From Flavobacterium sp. AG291 (lineage in GTDB: Bacteria > Bacteroidota > Bacteroidia > Flavobacteriales > Flavobacteriaceae): a stretch of DNA of 64,000 nt. The notes under the pieces are model-generated. The model was not told the DNA's origin, made no database searches, and was given only the letters and a program-made list of their open reading frames with translations. The translations under genes were made by a program, and so were the position numbers. Position 1 is the stretch's first letter; every line of letters begins with the position of its first letter. Location: positions 80,980-144,979 of the forward strand of contig NZ_QQAR01000012.1 in NCBI RefSeq assembly GCF_003350375.1, given 5' to 3'. This document shows, piece by piece, positions 24,927 through 33,519 of this stretch.

Positions 24927-25369
24927 AGCCGGAATTCAAAATAAAGCGATTTAACGAGCTTTCTCTTTCTGAGCTATACAAAGTTCTGCAAGTGCGCTCT
25001 GAAGTGTTTGTAGTGGAACAAAACTGCGTTTATCAGGATATAGATGGTAAAGATGAGAAGGCATTACATGTACTTGGCCTTTTAGAAGGTGAAATCGCGG
25101 CATATAGCCGTATTTTTTCACCGGGCGATTATTTTGATAATGCTTCGATAGGAAGGGTAGTAGTAAACCCAAAGTTCCGCGACCGTAAATGGGGTCATGA
25201 CCTTATGATTGCTTCAATTGCCGTAATTCAGGAACATTACAATACACCAGCCATAACCATATCGGCGCAACTATACCTCAAAAAATTCTATGAGGGCCAC
25301 GGCTTTGTACAGGATGGTGAACAATATTTGGAAGATGACATACCGCATATCAGGATGCATCGTTTATAG
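24923..25369 (+). CDS. GNAT acetyltransferase, ElaA type
   Basis: 148 residues, a single GNAT domain of the ElaA group: FNELSLSELYKVLQVRSEVFVVEQNCVYQDIDGKD is the family's N-terminal signature. The acetyl-CoA-binding motif A is IGRVVVNPKFRDRKWGHDLM, and the C-terminal YLKKFYEGHGFVQDGEQYLEDDIPHIRM is typical. The substrate of ElaA is not established. It overlaps the DUF4837 gene and ends just before a TGTTCAG tandem repeat. Confidence 0.88.
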   Translation: MKPEFKIKRFNELSLSELYKVLQVRSEVFVVEQNCVYQDIDGKDEKALHVLGLLEGEIAAYSRIFSPGDYFDNASIGRVVVNPKFRDRKWGHDLMIASIAVIQEHYNTPAITISAQLYLKKFYEGHGFVQDGEQYLEDDIPHIRMHRL

Positions 25370-25397
25370 TGTTCAGTGTTCAGTGTTCAGTGTTCAG
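25370..25397 (+). repeat. Four tandem TGTTCAG repeats
   Basis: Four exact 7-base copies directly after the acetyltransferase stop. A diverged inverted counterpart (ACTGAATACTGAACACTG, 25485-25502) lies beyond the hairpin. Confidence 0.8.
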
Positions 25398-25429
25398 TAA
25401 AGTGAATTCATAAAGTTAGAAATAAAAAA

Positions 25430-25457
25430 AGCAGAACTATATAGTTCTGCTTTTTTA
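25430..25457. terminator. Bidirectional terminator between elaA-like and M1 peptidase genes
   Basis: AGCAGAACTATATAGTTCTGCT (25430-25451) is a perfect 22-base palindrome flanked by an A run and a T run. Confidence 0.85.
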
Positions 25458-25503
25458 CTTTTATAATGGCTTCAGCTATTGCGAACTGAATACTGAACAC
25501 TGC

Positions 25504-27402
25504 CTACTGTTTAACAGCTTCACCGGTATAAACATTGTTATCCCTGTTTACATCAGCCATAAGATCTGCAGGATCTATCATAAGAACCTTAATTGCTTTT
25601 TTAGGCTTACTGATATTGAAATTATAGGTTTTATGTGCCCAGTCCCATTCCGGTAATACGGTTCTTTTCAGATTCGGGTACGGATTGTCTTTGGTATAAT
25701 ACATCATCCTTAACGGAATATAGAATGTTTCCTGTGTACCATCTTCATATACGGCAATAATATCGATAGACATTGGCATACGGCCAATACGCTCCAGCGT
25801 AACTTTGGTGTTGTTGCCATCTTCGCCTACTTTCAGGCTGTAATCAATAGTGTTTGTAGTAAGTGTCCAGTCTGTAAGATACCATCCAAGTTCGGCGCCA
25901 CTCACTTTTTCTGCAGTACGTGTAATATCGTTTGGTGTAGGGTGAGTAAACTTATAATCGGCATAGTAACGCTTTAGTGTTTCGGCCAGTTTCTCTTCAC
26001 CAATCAGGTAACCCAGTTGCGAGAGGAATATTGAACCCTTACTGTATGATGCTATGCTGTATAGCATGTTTAGGTCAAAGCGGTCTGCCTGTGTGCTTAA
26101 AGGCTGCTCTTTACCTGTTTTTACCATGTAAAAATAGTTGCTGTAGGAACTTGCAAAAGGATTTGCCTGTTCTTCTTTTTTATCTTTTGGAGGCATTAGT
26201 GTATGCATTGCCAGATCTTCGATGTAAGTAGTAAAACCTTCATCCATCCATCCGTGTTTGCTTTCGTTAGATGCCAGTATATGCTGAAACCAAGAGTGAC
26301 CAAATTCGTGAGCAGTTACTCCTACAAGCCCTTCATAGTTACGACCTGTAATAAGGGTACACATGGCATATTCCATACCACCATCGCCACCCTGAATTAC
26401 AGAGTATTGCTTGTATGGATATTTACCTACAATCTTGTTGTAGTAGGCAAGTATCTCGGCTGTTTTAGGCTGAAGCCTTTTCCATCCGTCCTGGTTTTCA
26501 GGTGTGTTTTTGTAGAAGAAGTGAAGTTCTGTATTGTTTTCGCCCATAATCATGTCATGAGCAAAATTCGGGTCAGCGGCCCATGCAAAGTCATGCACGT
26601 TTGGCGCTACAAAATGCCAAGTAAGGGTTTTGGCTTTTTTAGGATATTTTACCTCTACGCCTGAATCCTGATAGCCTTTGCCTATTTCATTTTTGTTTTG
26701 AAGGTACCCTGTACCACCAATAGTATAATCTTTATCGATGGTAATGTTCACGTCAAAATTACCCCATACGCCATGGAATTCACGGGCAATGTATGGATTA
26801 GCATGCCAGCCTTCAAAATCGTACTCGGCCATTTTAGGATACCATTGTGTCATGGAAAGGGCTACACCTTCGGCGCTGTTTCTTCCGCTACGGCGAATCT
26901 GCACAGGTACCTGCCCTTCAAAATCAAGTGTAAATGTTGTTGATTGCCCCGGAAGGATAGCTTTTGGCAACGTAACTTCAAGAACAGTTCCTTTCACTAC
27001 ATTATTGGCAGCAACACCATCCTGTTTCAGGTTGTTTATTTTAAGATAACCAATTTCGTCCGGCTTAAGCTGGCTGATTCGGCTTTCGTAAGTTGTTTTT
27101 TCGGGTGTTTTAAAAGTTTTTACCATCCTTTTGTCCGGATCGGAGATAGCCTGAAGTCGTGCATCCATCTCACTTCCCGGCTGAAAAGCATTGTTGTAAA
27201 GGTGGTAAAACACGCGGTTAAGCGTATCTTTCGAGTTATTGGTATAAACCAATTGTTGCTTACCGGTATAGCGATACGTTTTTACATCCATAGACACATC
27301 CATTTTGTAATCTACGTGCTGTTGCCAGTACCCCGGATTAGGATTGTTTTGGGCAAAAAGGGCGGAAGCCCATAGTAATGCCAGTAGTGCGAATTTTTTC
27401 AT
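25504..27402 (-). CDS. M1-family zinc aminopeptidase
   Basis: 632 residues with a signal peptide (1-17, ending SALFAQ), so it acts in the periplasm or outside. The zinc site is VTAHEFGHSW (about 364-368) with the third ligand Glu exactly 18 residues later (GWMDEGFTTYIE). The exopeptidase substrate motif appears as GGMEYAM in place of the common GAMEN. The N-terminal beta domain is present; a full C-terminal helical domain is lacking, as in other short Bacteroidota M1 enzymes. It removes N-terminal residues from peptides. It lies downstream of the S8 peptidase on the same strand, but the hairpin between them suggests separate control. Confidence 0.92.
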   Translation of the reverse strand: MKKFALLALLWASALFAQNNPNPGYWQQHVDYKMDVSMDVKTYRYTGKQQLVYTNNSKDTLNRVFYHLYNNAFQPGSEMDARLQAISDPDKRMVKTFKTPEKTTYESRISQLKPDEIGYLKINNLKQDGVAANNVVKGTVLEVTLPKAILPGQSTTFTLDFEGQVPVQIRRSGRNSAEGVALSMTQWYPKMAEYDFEGWHANPYIAREFHGVWGNFDVNITIDKDYTIGGTGYLQNKNEIGKGYQDSGVEVKYPKKAKTLTWHFVAPNVHDFAWAADPNFAHDMIMGENNTELHFFYKNTPENQDGWKRLQPKTAEILAYYNKIVGKYPYKQYSVIQGGDGGMEYAMCTLITGRNYEGLVGVTAHEFGHSWFQHILASNESKHGWMDEGFTTYIEDLAMHTLMPPKDKKEEQANPFASSYSNYFYMVKTGKEQPLSTQADRFDLNMLYSIASYSKGSIFLSQLGYLIGEEKLAETLKRYYADYKFTHPTPNDITRTAEKVSGAELGWYLTDWTLTTNTIDYSLKVGEDGNNTKVTLERIGRMPMSIDIIAVYEDGTQETFYIPLRMMYYTKDNPYPNLKRTVLPEWDWAHKTYNFNISKPKKAIKVLMIDPADLMADVNRDNNVYTGEAVKQ

Positions 27403-27414
27403 GGGTTAAAAATA

Positions 27415-27444
27415 AAAAAAATGGAAGGGATTGGGCCCTTCCAT
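27415..27444 (-). terminator. Terminator of the S8 peptidase gene
   Basis: ATGGAAGGG (27421-27429) pairs with CCCTTCCAT (27436-27444); on the minus strand the hairpin is followed by a T run. It lies between the S8 stop and the M1 start. Confidence 0.75.
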
Positions 27445-27465
27445 CTTTATAAAATTTAAAAATGA

Positions 27466-29076
27466 TTATTTGCCTCTCGAAACCTTATCCGCAAGGATAA
27501 TAGCGTTATAAGCATTTATTATTTTTCCGGTTCTTGACAGTTCGCTAAACGATCTTGTATCTCTTGGGTCACCGCCAAGGTTTACTTTTATGCCCACAGG
27601 AATACCAGAATCCATGATGATTTTCTTAATCTGAGGAGCAGTAAGCTTAGGATAGTAAGCACGGATTAGTGCCGCTACACCTGCTGCATTAGGCGAAGCC
27701 ATAGAAGTACCCTGAAGGAATTCATAGTTATTGTTTGGCGTTGTAGCATAAATTCTAACACCCGGGCTAAAAATATCTACTTCTTGTTTACCATAGTTAG
27801 AAAAATCTGCCAATAGTTCAGGGCCATAGTTGTAGCTGATAGCACCAATAGTCAGGAAGTTATCAGCAATTTCAGGACCACCCACTTTTGAGTCGTTAGG
27901 ATAACGCTCGGCTGTTTTTCCATCTTTGTTCAGGTCCATACCTTCATTACCGGCAGCACAAACGATAAGAACGTCTTTGTCTGCAGCATATTTAATAGCA
28001 TCATAAACCCAGTCGCTGTGTGTAGAGAAGTATTTACCAAAGCTTCCGTTAATTACTTTAGCACCGTTGTCAACAGCATAACGTATAGCAAGGGCAACGT
28101 CTTTATCGTACTCATCACCATTTGGCACAGCTCTTACAGCCATAATTTCAACCACATTGCTTGCAACTCCGTCACCACCAAGGTTGTTACCTCTTGTCTG
28201 AGCGATAATACCCGCTACGTGAGTACCGTGTTTAGCGCCATCGGCAACAGGACCAATAACGTTGTTGTTACCATATTTTTTATCGTTGATGTCGTTAGGA
28301 TTGTCACCAACAATCTTACGTCCGTCAAATTTAGGATTCAGGTTGTATTCAAGCTGATCTTCAAAATGGTCTTTAGCTTCTTTAAGCTCTTTTTCCAGTT
28401 CGCTCATGGGAACCTGTGTAAGAATGTAACTTAACTGAGGTTTTAGCTCGTTAATAAGCGGATCAGACGATTTCAGGTTTTGAAGATCCTGAGCGGTATA
28501 AGTGTCTTTTTTCAGCTCAGCTTTGATCTTGTTATTAGCATTGATGATATAATCAATTTTTTGAAGTTCAGTTTTAGCTTCTTTACTTTCTTTATCATAC
28601 TCAGCTTTAGCTCTTTTGTAAAGGGCCGAACCATCGTCACCTTTTTTCATGATACGAACAAACTCAAGGTTTTCGTTTTCTGCATCACCTAAAAAGTTCC
28701 AGCCGTTTACGTCGTCAATATAACCGTTGTTGTCGTCATCTTTACCGTTATTAGCAATCTCTTTTGGGTTATTCCAGATTACCGGTGCAAGGTCCGGGTG
28801 TTTAACATCTACACCGGAATCTACTACACCAACAATTACTTTTTTGCTTTTTCTACCTTTAAGAAGCTCATACGCTCTGTCTACACTCATTCCCGGAATC
28901 GTGTCTTTAACAAGGTCAAGGTCGCTCCATCTTTTTTCCTGAGTTTCTGTCAGCGGTGCTTTTTTAGCGGTTATCGGCGCCGTAATGGTAATTGGCTCAG
29001 CCGTTATTTTTGCTGTACCACAGCTTGCAAGGGCCAGTGCCAGTGCTGCCGAAAGGTAAATTGCTTTGAATTTCAT
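27466..29076 (-). CDS. S8 (subtilisin-like) serine protease lipoprotein
   Basis: 536 residues. The signal peptide ends in LASC (Cys19), so it is probably a lipoprotein. The subtilase triad is Asp86 (VIVGVVDSGVD), His283 (KHGTHVAGI) and Ser458 (QGTSMASPNAAG). Asp and His are about 197 residues apart, against a few tens in classical subtilisin. The extra part (about 140-250) is Lys/Glu-rich and helical and follows a calcium-site-like DDDNNGYIDD. No T9SS C-terminal sorting domain and no clear propeptide are visible. The insert makes it a distinctive subfamily; it could regulate access or act as an internal propeptide. Confidence 0.9.
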   Translation of the reverse strand: MKFKAIYLSAALALALASCGTAKITAEPITITAPITAKKAPLTETQEKRWSDLDLVKDTIPGMSVDRAYELLKGRKSKKVIVGVVDSGVDVKHPDLAPVIWNNPKEIANNGKDDDNNGYIDDVNGWNFLGDAENENLEFVRIMKKGDDGSALYKRAKAEYDKESKEAKTELQKIDYIINANNKIKAELKKDTYTAQDLQNLKSSDPLINELKPQLSYILTQVPMSELEKELKEAKDHFEDQLEYNLNPKFDGRKIVGDNPNDINDKKYGNNNVIGPVADGAKHGTHVAGIIAQTRGNNLGGDGVASNVVEIMAVRAVPNGDEYDKDVALAIRYAVDNGAKVINGSFGKYFSTHSDWVYDAIKYAADKDVLIVCAAGNEGMDLNKDGKTAERYPNDSKVGGPEIADNFLTIGAISYNYGPELLADFSNYGKQEVDIFSPGVRIYATTPNNNYEFLQGTSMASPNAAGVAALIRAYYPKLTAPQIKKIIMDSGIPVGIKVNLGGDPRDTRSFSELSRTGKIINAYNAIILADKVSRGK

Positions 29077-29379
29077 ATTTTCTAAATTACAATATTTTAA
29101 GATAGGTCTAATTTAAACGCGTTTTGTTACACAAATCGTAACACTTAACATTAAATTAAGATGTATAAACGTATTCTGAAATGAAGATGTAGGATTTTAC
29201 AACCGGAAGGACTGATGGTAAAAAAAGGAACCCGCAGTATAGTATTTGGCGGATTGTCTACTAACTCAATCTGTTTCAATAGCTCCCGCGGGTCATTAAT
29301 AGACTCGCAAAAACCGAAAACGTTACAGAAAATTATTAAAAAATTAAATTATTATTTATTCCTCGAATTATTCTGATAA
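29077..29379. other. Intergenic region with unexplained structure
   Basis: About 300 bases between two minus-strand genes. Near the S8 gene, TGTTAC and GTAACA (29125-29143) form an inverted repeat with a 7-base spacer, a possible operator. Bases about 29195-29325 are less AT-rich than other gaps and contain ACCCGC (29230-29235) complementary to GCGGGT (29288-29293), with a CCCGCGGG palindrome (29285-29292). A small RNA on either strand is possible; nothing coding is visible. Confidence 0.35.
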
Positions 29380-30237
29380 TTAGAGGATGTCTTCAAAAGA
29401 ATGAAGTTCTTTCAGGCGTACACCTTTTTCGGTATGCTCAACAGTAATAATCTGGTTATGTGCATCGTGTTCAAGGAAAAGGTAATACCCTTTATCGGCA
29501 GCCTCATTTAAAAATGTTGCTTTTTCGTCAATCGTCAAAAGAGGGCGTGTATCATAACCCATAACATAAGGAAGCGGAATATGCCCTACAGTTGGAAGTA
29601 AATCGGCCATGAAAACAATGGTTTTGCCATTGTGATTGATATGAGGTATCATTTGCTTTTCGGTATGGCCGTCTGCAAACAGTATCCCAAAGCCAAGTTC
29701 GCTTTGTTCCAGAAAACCGGCTTCCGGCCTTTGTATGAATTTTAGCTGACCGCTTTCCTGCATTGGCAATATGTTTTCGCTAAGAAAAGATGCCTTTTCT
29801 CTCGCATTTGGTTTTGTAGCCCATTCCCAGTGGTTCTCATTAGTCCAGAAATGTGCATTTTTAAACGCCGGCTCATATCCGGTTTTGTCTTTGTTCCACT
29901 GAACGCTTCCGCCACAATGGTCAAAATGAAGATGTGTCATAAATACATCGGTAACATCATCACGACTAAAGCCATGTTTTGCCAATGACTTATCAAGGCT
30001 ATGGTCTCCCCACATCGAGTAAAAACCAAAGAACTTTTCGCTTTGCTTGTTGCCCATTCCTGTATCAATCAATATCAGGCGGTTACCATCTTCAACAAGC
30101 AGGCAGCGCGCGGCAAGATCAATCAGGTTATTATTGTCGGCAGGATTAGTTTTGTTCCAGATGGTTTTAGGAACCACTCCAAACATGGCACCGCCATCAA
30201 GCTTAAAGTTACCGCTTTCTATAGGGTATAATTTCAT
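29380..30237 (-). CDS. Metallo-beta-lactamase-fold hydrolase
   Basis: 285 residues of the MBL-fold superfamily, closest in layout to lactonase/AHL-hydrolase-like members. The metal motif is FMTHLHFDHCGG (His102, His104, Asp106, His107), followed by a later FADGHTEKQMIPHI His and a FLEHDAHNQI His near the end. N-terminal DGGAMFGVVPKTIWNK and LILIDTGMG are family features. There is no signal peptide, so it is cytoplasmic. The substrate is unknown: quorum lactones, phosphodiesters or thioesters are all possible. Its leader contains the 14-base block shared with gltX. Confidence 0.85.
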   Translation of the reverse strand: MKLYPIESGNFKLDGGAMFGVVPKTIWNKTNPADNNNLIDLAARCLLVEDGNRLILIDTGMGNKQSEKFFGFYSMWGDHSLDKSLAKHGFSRDDVTDVFMTHLHFDHCGGSVQWNKDKTGYEPAFKNAHFWTNENHWEWATKPNAREKASFLSENILPMQESGQLKFIQRPEAGFLEQSELGFGILFADGHTEKQMIPHINHNGKTIVFMADLLPTVGHIPLPYVMGYDTRPLLTIDEKATFLNEAADKGYYLFLEHDAHNQIITVEHTEKGVRLKELHSFEDIL

Positions 30238-30334
30238 CAGAGTAAATTTAGTGGTGCCAAATTAACAATTTTGCTGCAAAGATTAGCCATAAGCTTTCGT
30301 TATAGCACTATTGTTATAAAAATCAGCGCTATTA

Positions 30335-30381
30335 TTGCATTATCTAAAAATGTGGTATCTTTGCACTAAATTTAGACTAAT
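30335..30381 (+). promoter_or_regulatory. Promoter of the A-type Fe-S carrier gene with ATTTAGACTAAT element
   Basis: TTG (30335-30337), 18-base spacer, TATCTTTG (30356-30363). Just downstream, at the expected transcription start, lies ATTTAGACTAAT (30370-30381), similar to elements before the receptor and hmuT genes. Confidence 0.65.
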
Positions 30382-30397
30382 TATACGTTTATAAATC

Positions 30398-30727
30398 ATG
30401 ATAAAAGTATCTGACACAGCAAGAAAGAGGGTAATTTCTCTTATGGAGGATGATGGTTTTGATGCTGCTACCGACTATGTAAGGGTAGGTGTGAAAAGCG
30501 GCGGATGTTCAGGTTTGTCTTATGATCTTAAATTTGACAAGGAACTGGGCGAAAATGACAAAGTATTTGAAGATAACGATATAAAAATTGCCGTAGATAA
30601 AAAAAGCTTCCTGTATTTAGCAGGTACAATCCTGGAATATTCAGGCGGGCTTAACGGTAAAGGTTTTGTATTCAACAATCCAAATGCGCAAAGAACCTGC
30701 GGATGCGGGGAAAGTTTCTCTCTTTAA
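30398..30727 (+). CDS. A-type iron-sulfur carrier (IscA/SufA/ErpA-like)
   Basis: 109 residues of the HesB/IscA family with the three conserved cysteines: Cys37 (GGCSGLSY) and Cys101/Cys103 (RTCGCGESF). Such proteins bind iron or an Fe-S cluster and pass it from the scaffold to target enzymes. ATG 30398 gives the family-typical IKVSDTARKRV start. It is the first gene of the first SUF block; sufB follows after a broken gene. SufA is the natural name by context, but sequence alone does not separate SufA, IscA and ErpA, so no symbol is given. Confidence 0.93.
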   Translation: MIKVSDTARKRVISLMEDDGFDAATDYVRVGVKSGGCSGLSYDLKFDKELGENDKVFEDNDIKIAVDKKSFLYLAGTILEYSGGLNGKGFVFNNPNAQRTCGCGESFSL

Positions 30728-30771
30728 TAATTTAAAGATTGAAGAATTAAAAATTTAAAGATTTAAAAGGC

Positions 30772-31132
30772 GTGACAAAAACCTTTACGGAATTTGAAGT
30801 ATATCAGAAATCGATAGTTCTTGCAAAAGAAATTTTCAGATTAGGATACACAGAGTTTTGAAAAGGAATATGGCTTTAAGGATCAGATTAAAAGAGCGGT
30901 AGTTTCTATAAGTAATAATATTGCCGAAGGCTCTGAATATAATAACAACAAGCAATTCATTAGGTTTTTGAGGCATTCCAAAGGGAGCTGTGCTGAAGTG
31001 AGAAGTATGTTGATTTTGTGTAAGGAGCTCGAGTTTTGTAATGAAGAAGAGACTAAAAAGGCAATTGAATTAAGTATTGAAATTTCTAAGAATCTATCAA
31101 AATTTATAGAGTATTTAAAATCGAGGGTTTAA
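30772..31132 (+). pseudogene. Frameshifted four-helix-bundle (23S rRNA intervening-sequence type) protein
   Basis: From GTG 30772 the frame reads TFTEFEVYQKSIVLAKEIF...GYTEF and stops at TGA 30859-30861. Shifted by one base at TTTT (30856-30859), the reading continues without a stop: FEKEYGFKDQIKRAVVSIS, NNIAEGSEYNNNKQFIRFL, AEVRSMLILCKELEF, ending at TAA 31130-31132. Joined, the parts make about 119 residues with the IAEG motif of the S23/four-helix-bundle family often found as single genes in Bacteroidota. One T too many in the run explains it, either as a real mutation or a sequencing error. It sits between the Fe-S carrier gene and sufB. Confidence 0.8.
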
Positions 31133-31180
31133 GGAGCAATCTTTAAATTATTAAATTTTAAATCTTTTAATAAACTAATA

Positions 31181-32629
31181 ATGAGTAAGTACACTGAAGA
31201 GGAATTAAAGATCGAACTTGAGAACAAAGAATACGAGTACGGTTTTTATACTGACATTGAATCTGAAACATTTCCTATTGGGCTTAACGAAGACGTCGTA
31301 AGGGCACTTTCTAAAAAGAAAGAAGAGCCTGAATGGATGACGGAGTGGAGGCTTGAGGCTTTTCGTGCCTGGCAGGAAATGATTGAGCCGGAATGGGCTA
31401 ACGTACATTATGAGAAGCCTGATTTTCAGGCAATATCATACTATTCTGCGCCAAAAACGGTTGATCCTAATAAAACGCTTGACGATGTAGATCCAGAGCT
31501 ATTGGCGATGTACAAAAAGCTTGGAATATCTCTTGATGAGCAGAAAAAAATGAATAACATAGCAATGGATATTGTGGTAGACTCGGTATCAGTGGCTACA
31601 ACATTCAAGAAAACACTTGCTGAAAAAGGCATCATATTCTGCCCGATTTCTGAGGCTATAAAAGAACACCCGGAGTTGGTTAAGAAATACATAGGTTCGG
31701 TAGTGCCGCAAAAAGATAACTTTTATGCAGCGCTTAACTCGGCGGTATTCTCTGATGGTTCTTTCTGTTATATCCCTAAGGGAGTACGTTGCCCAATGGA
31801 GCTTTCAACCTATTTCCGTATTAACCAGGCGGGTACAGGACAGTTTGAACGTACGCTTGTAATTGCCGATGAAGGCAGTTATGTGAGTTACCTTGAAGGT
31901 TGTACTGCACCATCGCGTGATGAGAACCAGCTGCATGCTGCAGTCGTGGAACTTATTGCAATGGATGATGCAGAAATTAAATACAGCACAGTACAAAACT
32001 GGTTCCCTGGTAATAAAGAGGGTAAAGGTGGTGTATTCAACTTTGTAACAAAACGTGGTCTTTGCGAAAAGAACGCTAAAATTTCATGGACACAGGTAGA
32101 AACAGGTTCTGCTGTGACATGGAAATATCCAAGCTGTGTGCTTAAAGGAGATAACTCTATTGGAGAGTTTTATTCTATTGCGGTAACTAATAACTTTCAG
32201 CAGGCAGATACAGGAACAAAAATGATTCACCTTGGTAAAAACACTAAGAGTACGATCATTTCTAAAGGTATATCGGCAGGTAAATCGCAAAACAGCTACC
32301 GTGGTCTTGTACAGATAGGGTCGAGGGCAGAAAACGCACGTAACTTCTCGCAGTGTGACTCATTATTGATGGGTAACAACTGTGGTGCGCATACTTTCCC
32401 GTACATCGAGTCTAAAAATACTACGGCTAAGATAGAACATGAGGCTACTACCAGTAAAATTGGTGAAGATCAGGTATTCTACTGTAACCAGAGGGGTATC
32501 CCTACTGAGAAAGCGATTGCGCTTATCGTAAACGGTTTCAGTAAAGATGTACTGAACAAACTGCCGATGGAATTTGCCGTTGAAGCGCAAAAACTACTTG
32601 AGATTTCGTTAGAAGGATCAGTGGGATAA
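31181..32629 (+). CDS. sufB: Fe-S cluster assembly scaffold protein SufB
   Basis: 482 residues, full length. SufB forms the SufBC2D scaffold on which clusters are built from sulfur delivered by SufS-SufE. Typical stretches: [88 protein letters not shown], and the C-terminal SSF-like [19 protein letters not shown]. The beta-helix core holds the conserved Cys used in cluster assembly. It heads the sufBCD block; sufC follows after a 142-base gap with inverted GGGTT-type repeats. Confidence 0.97.
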   Translation: MSKYTEEELKIELENKEYEYGFYTDIESETFPIGLNEDVVRALSKKKEEPEWMTEWRLEAFRAWQEMIEPEWANVHYEKPDFQAISYYSAPKTVDPNKTLDDVDPELLAMYKKLGISLDEQKKMNNIAMDIVVDSVSVATTFKKTLAEKGIIFCPISEAIKEHPELVKKYIGSVVPQKDNFYAALNSAVFSDGSFCYIPKGVRCPMELSTYFRINQAGTGQFERTLVIADEGSYVSYLEGCTAPSRDENQLHAAVVELIAMDDAEIKYSTVQNWFPGNKEGKGGVFNFVTKRGLCEKNAKISWTQVETGSAVTWKYPSCVLKGDNSIGEFYSIAVTNNFQQADTGTKMIHLGKNTKSTIISKGISAGKSQNSYRGLVQIGSRAENARNFSQCDSLLMGNNCGAHTFPYIESKNTTAKIEHEATTSKIGEDQVFYCNQRGIPTEKAIALIVNGFSKDVLNKLPMEFAVEAQKLLEISLEGSVG

Positions 32630-32632
32630 AGA

Positions 32633-32763
32633 GTTTCGGGTTTTGAGTTTAGTGTTGAACTGCGCCCGACAATAAGAATTTAGAATATACAAACAATAAT
32701 AAATAAGGGAATGAGGAATTGGGTTTGAGTAGAACCCAGAACCCAAAACCCTGAACCCGAAAC
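32633..32763. repeat. Inverted GTTTCGGGTT repeat with telomere-like GGGTT/AACCC runs
   Basis: GTTTCGGGTT (32633-32642) is the exact complement of AACCCGAAAC (32754-32763). Between them GGGTTTGAG, AACCCAGAACCCAAAACCC and similar units recur. The two ends can pair across the sufB-sufC gap. Confidence 0.7.
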
Positions 32764-32771
32764 AAATAGTA

Positions 32772-33518
32772 ATGTTAAGTATTAAGAATTTACACGCTCG
32801 TGTTGAAGATAAAGAAATCCTGAAAGGGATTAACCTTGAAGTAAAAGCTGGTGAAGTACACGCTATCATGGGTCCTAACGGATCAGGAAAGAGTACGCTT
32901 TCATCAGTAATTGCCGGTAAAGAGGATTATGAAGTAACTGATGGTGAGATCATCCTTGAAGGTGAAGACATTGGCGAACTGGCTCCTGAAGAAAGAGCGC
33001 ACAAAGGTGTTTTCCTTTCGTTCCAGTACCCTGTAGAAATTCCGGGAGTATCGGTTACTAACTTCATGAAAACTGCTATCAACGAGAGCCGTAAAGCAAA
33101 AGGACAGGATGAAATGCCTGCTAACGAAATGCTTAAGCTTATCCGTGAGAAAAGCGAAATGCTGGAGATAGACCGTAAATTCCTTTCCCGTTCGCTTAAC
33201 GAAGGATTTTCAGGCGGTGAGAAGAAACGTAACGAAATCTTCCAGATGGCAATGCTTGAACCAAAAGTTGCTATTCTTGACGAAACAGATTCCGGTCTTG
33301 ATATCGATGCACTTCGTATTGTTGCAAACGGTGTGAACAAGCTTCGCAGCGAAGACAACGCGGTTATCGTAATCACGCACTACCAAAGGCTTCTTGACTA
33401 TATTGTTCCTGATTTTGTACATGTACTTTACAACGGTAAGATCGTGAAATCGGGAGGTAAAGAACTTGCCCTTGAACTTGAAGAAAAAGGTTACGACTGG
33501 ATTAAATCGGAGAACTAA
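32772..33518 (+). CDS. sufC: Fe-S cluster assembly ATPase SufC
   Basis: 248 residues, an ABC-type ATPase that drives conformational change in the SufBCD complex. Walker A is GPNGSGKST (residues 36-44), the signature is [11 protein letters not shown], Walker B is [14 protein letters not shown], and the H-loop is [14 protein letters not shown]. The ATPase is cytoplasmic, not part of a transporter. Its stop is one base before sufD, so translation is coupled. Confidence 0.97.
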   Translation: MLSIKNLHARVEDKEILKGINLEVKAGEVHAIMGPNGSGKSTLSSVIAGKEDYEVTDGEIILEGEDIGELAPEERAHKGVFLSFQYPVEIPGVSVTNFMKTAINESRKAKGQDEMPANEMLKLIREKSEMLEIDRKFLSRSLNEGFSGGEKKRNEIFQMAMLEPKVAILDETDSGLDIDALRIVANGVNKLRSEDNAVIVITHYQRLLDYIVPDFVHVLYNGKIVKSGGKELALELEEKGYDWIKSEN

Positions 33519-33519
33519 G

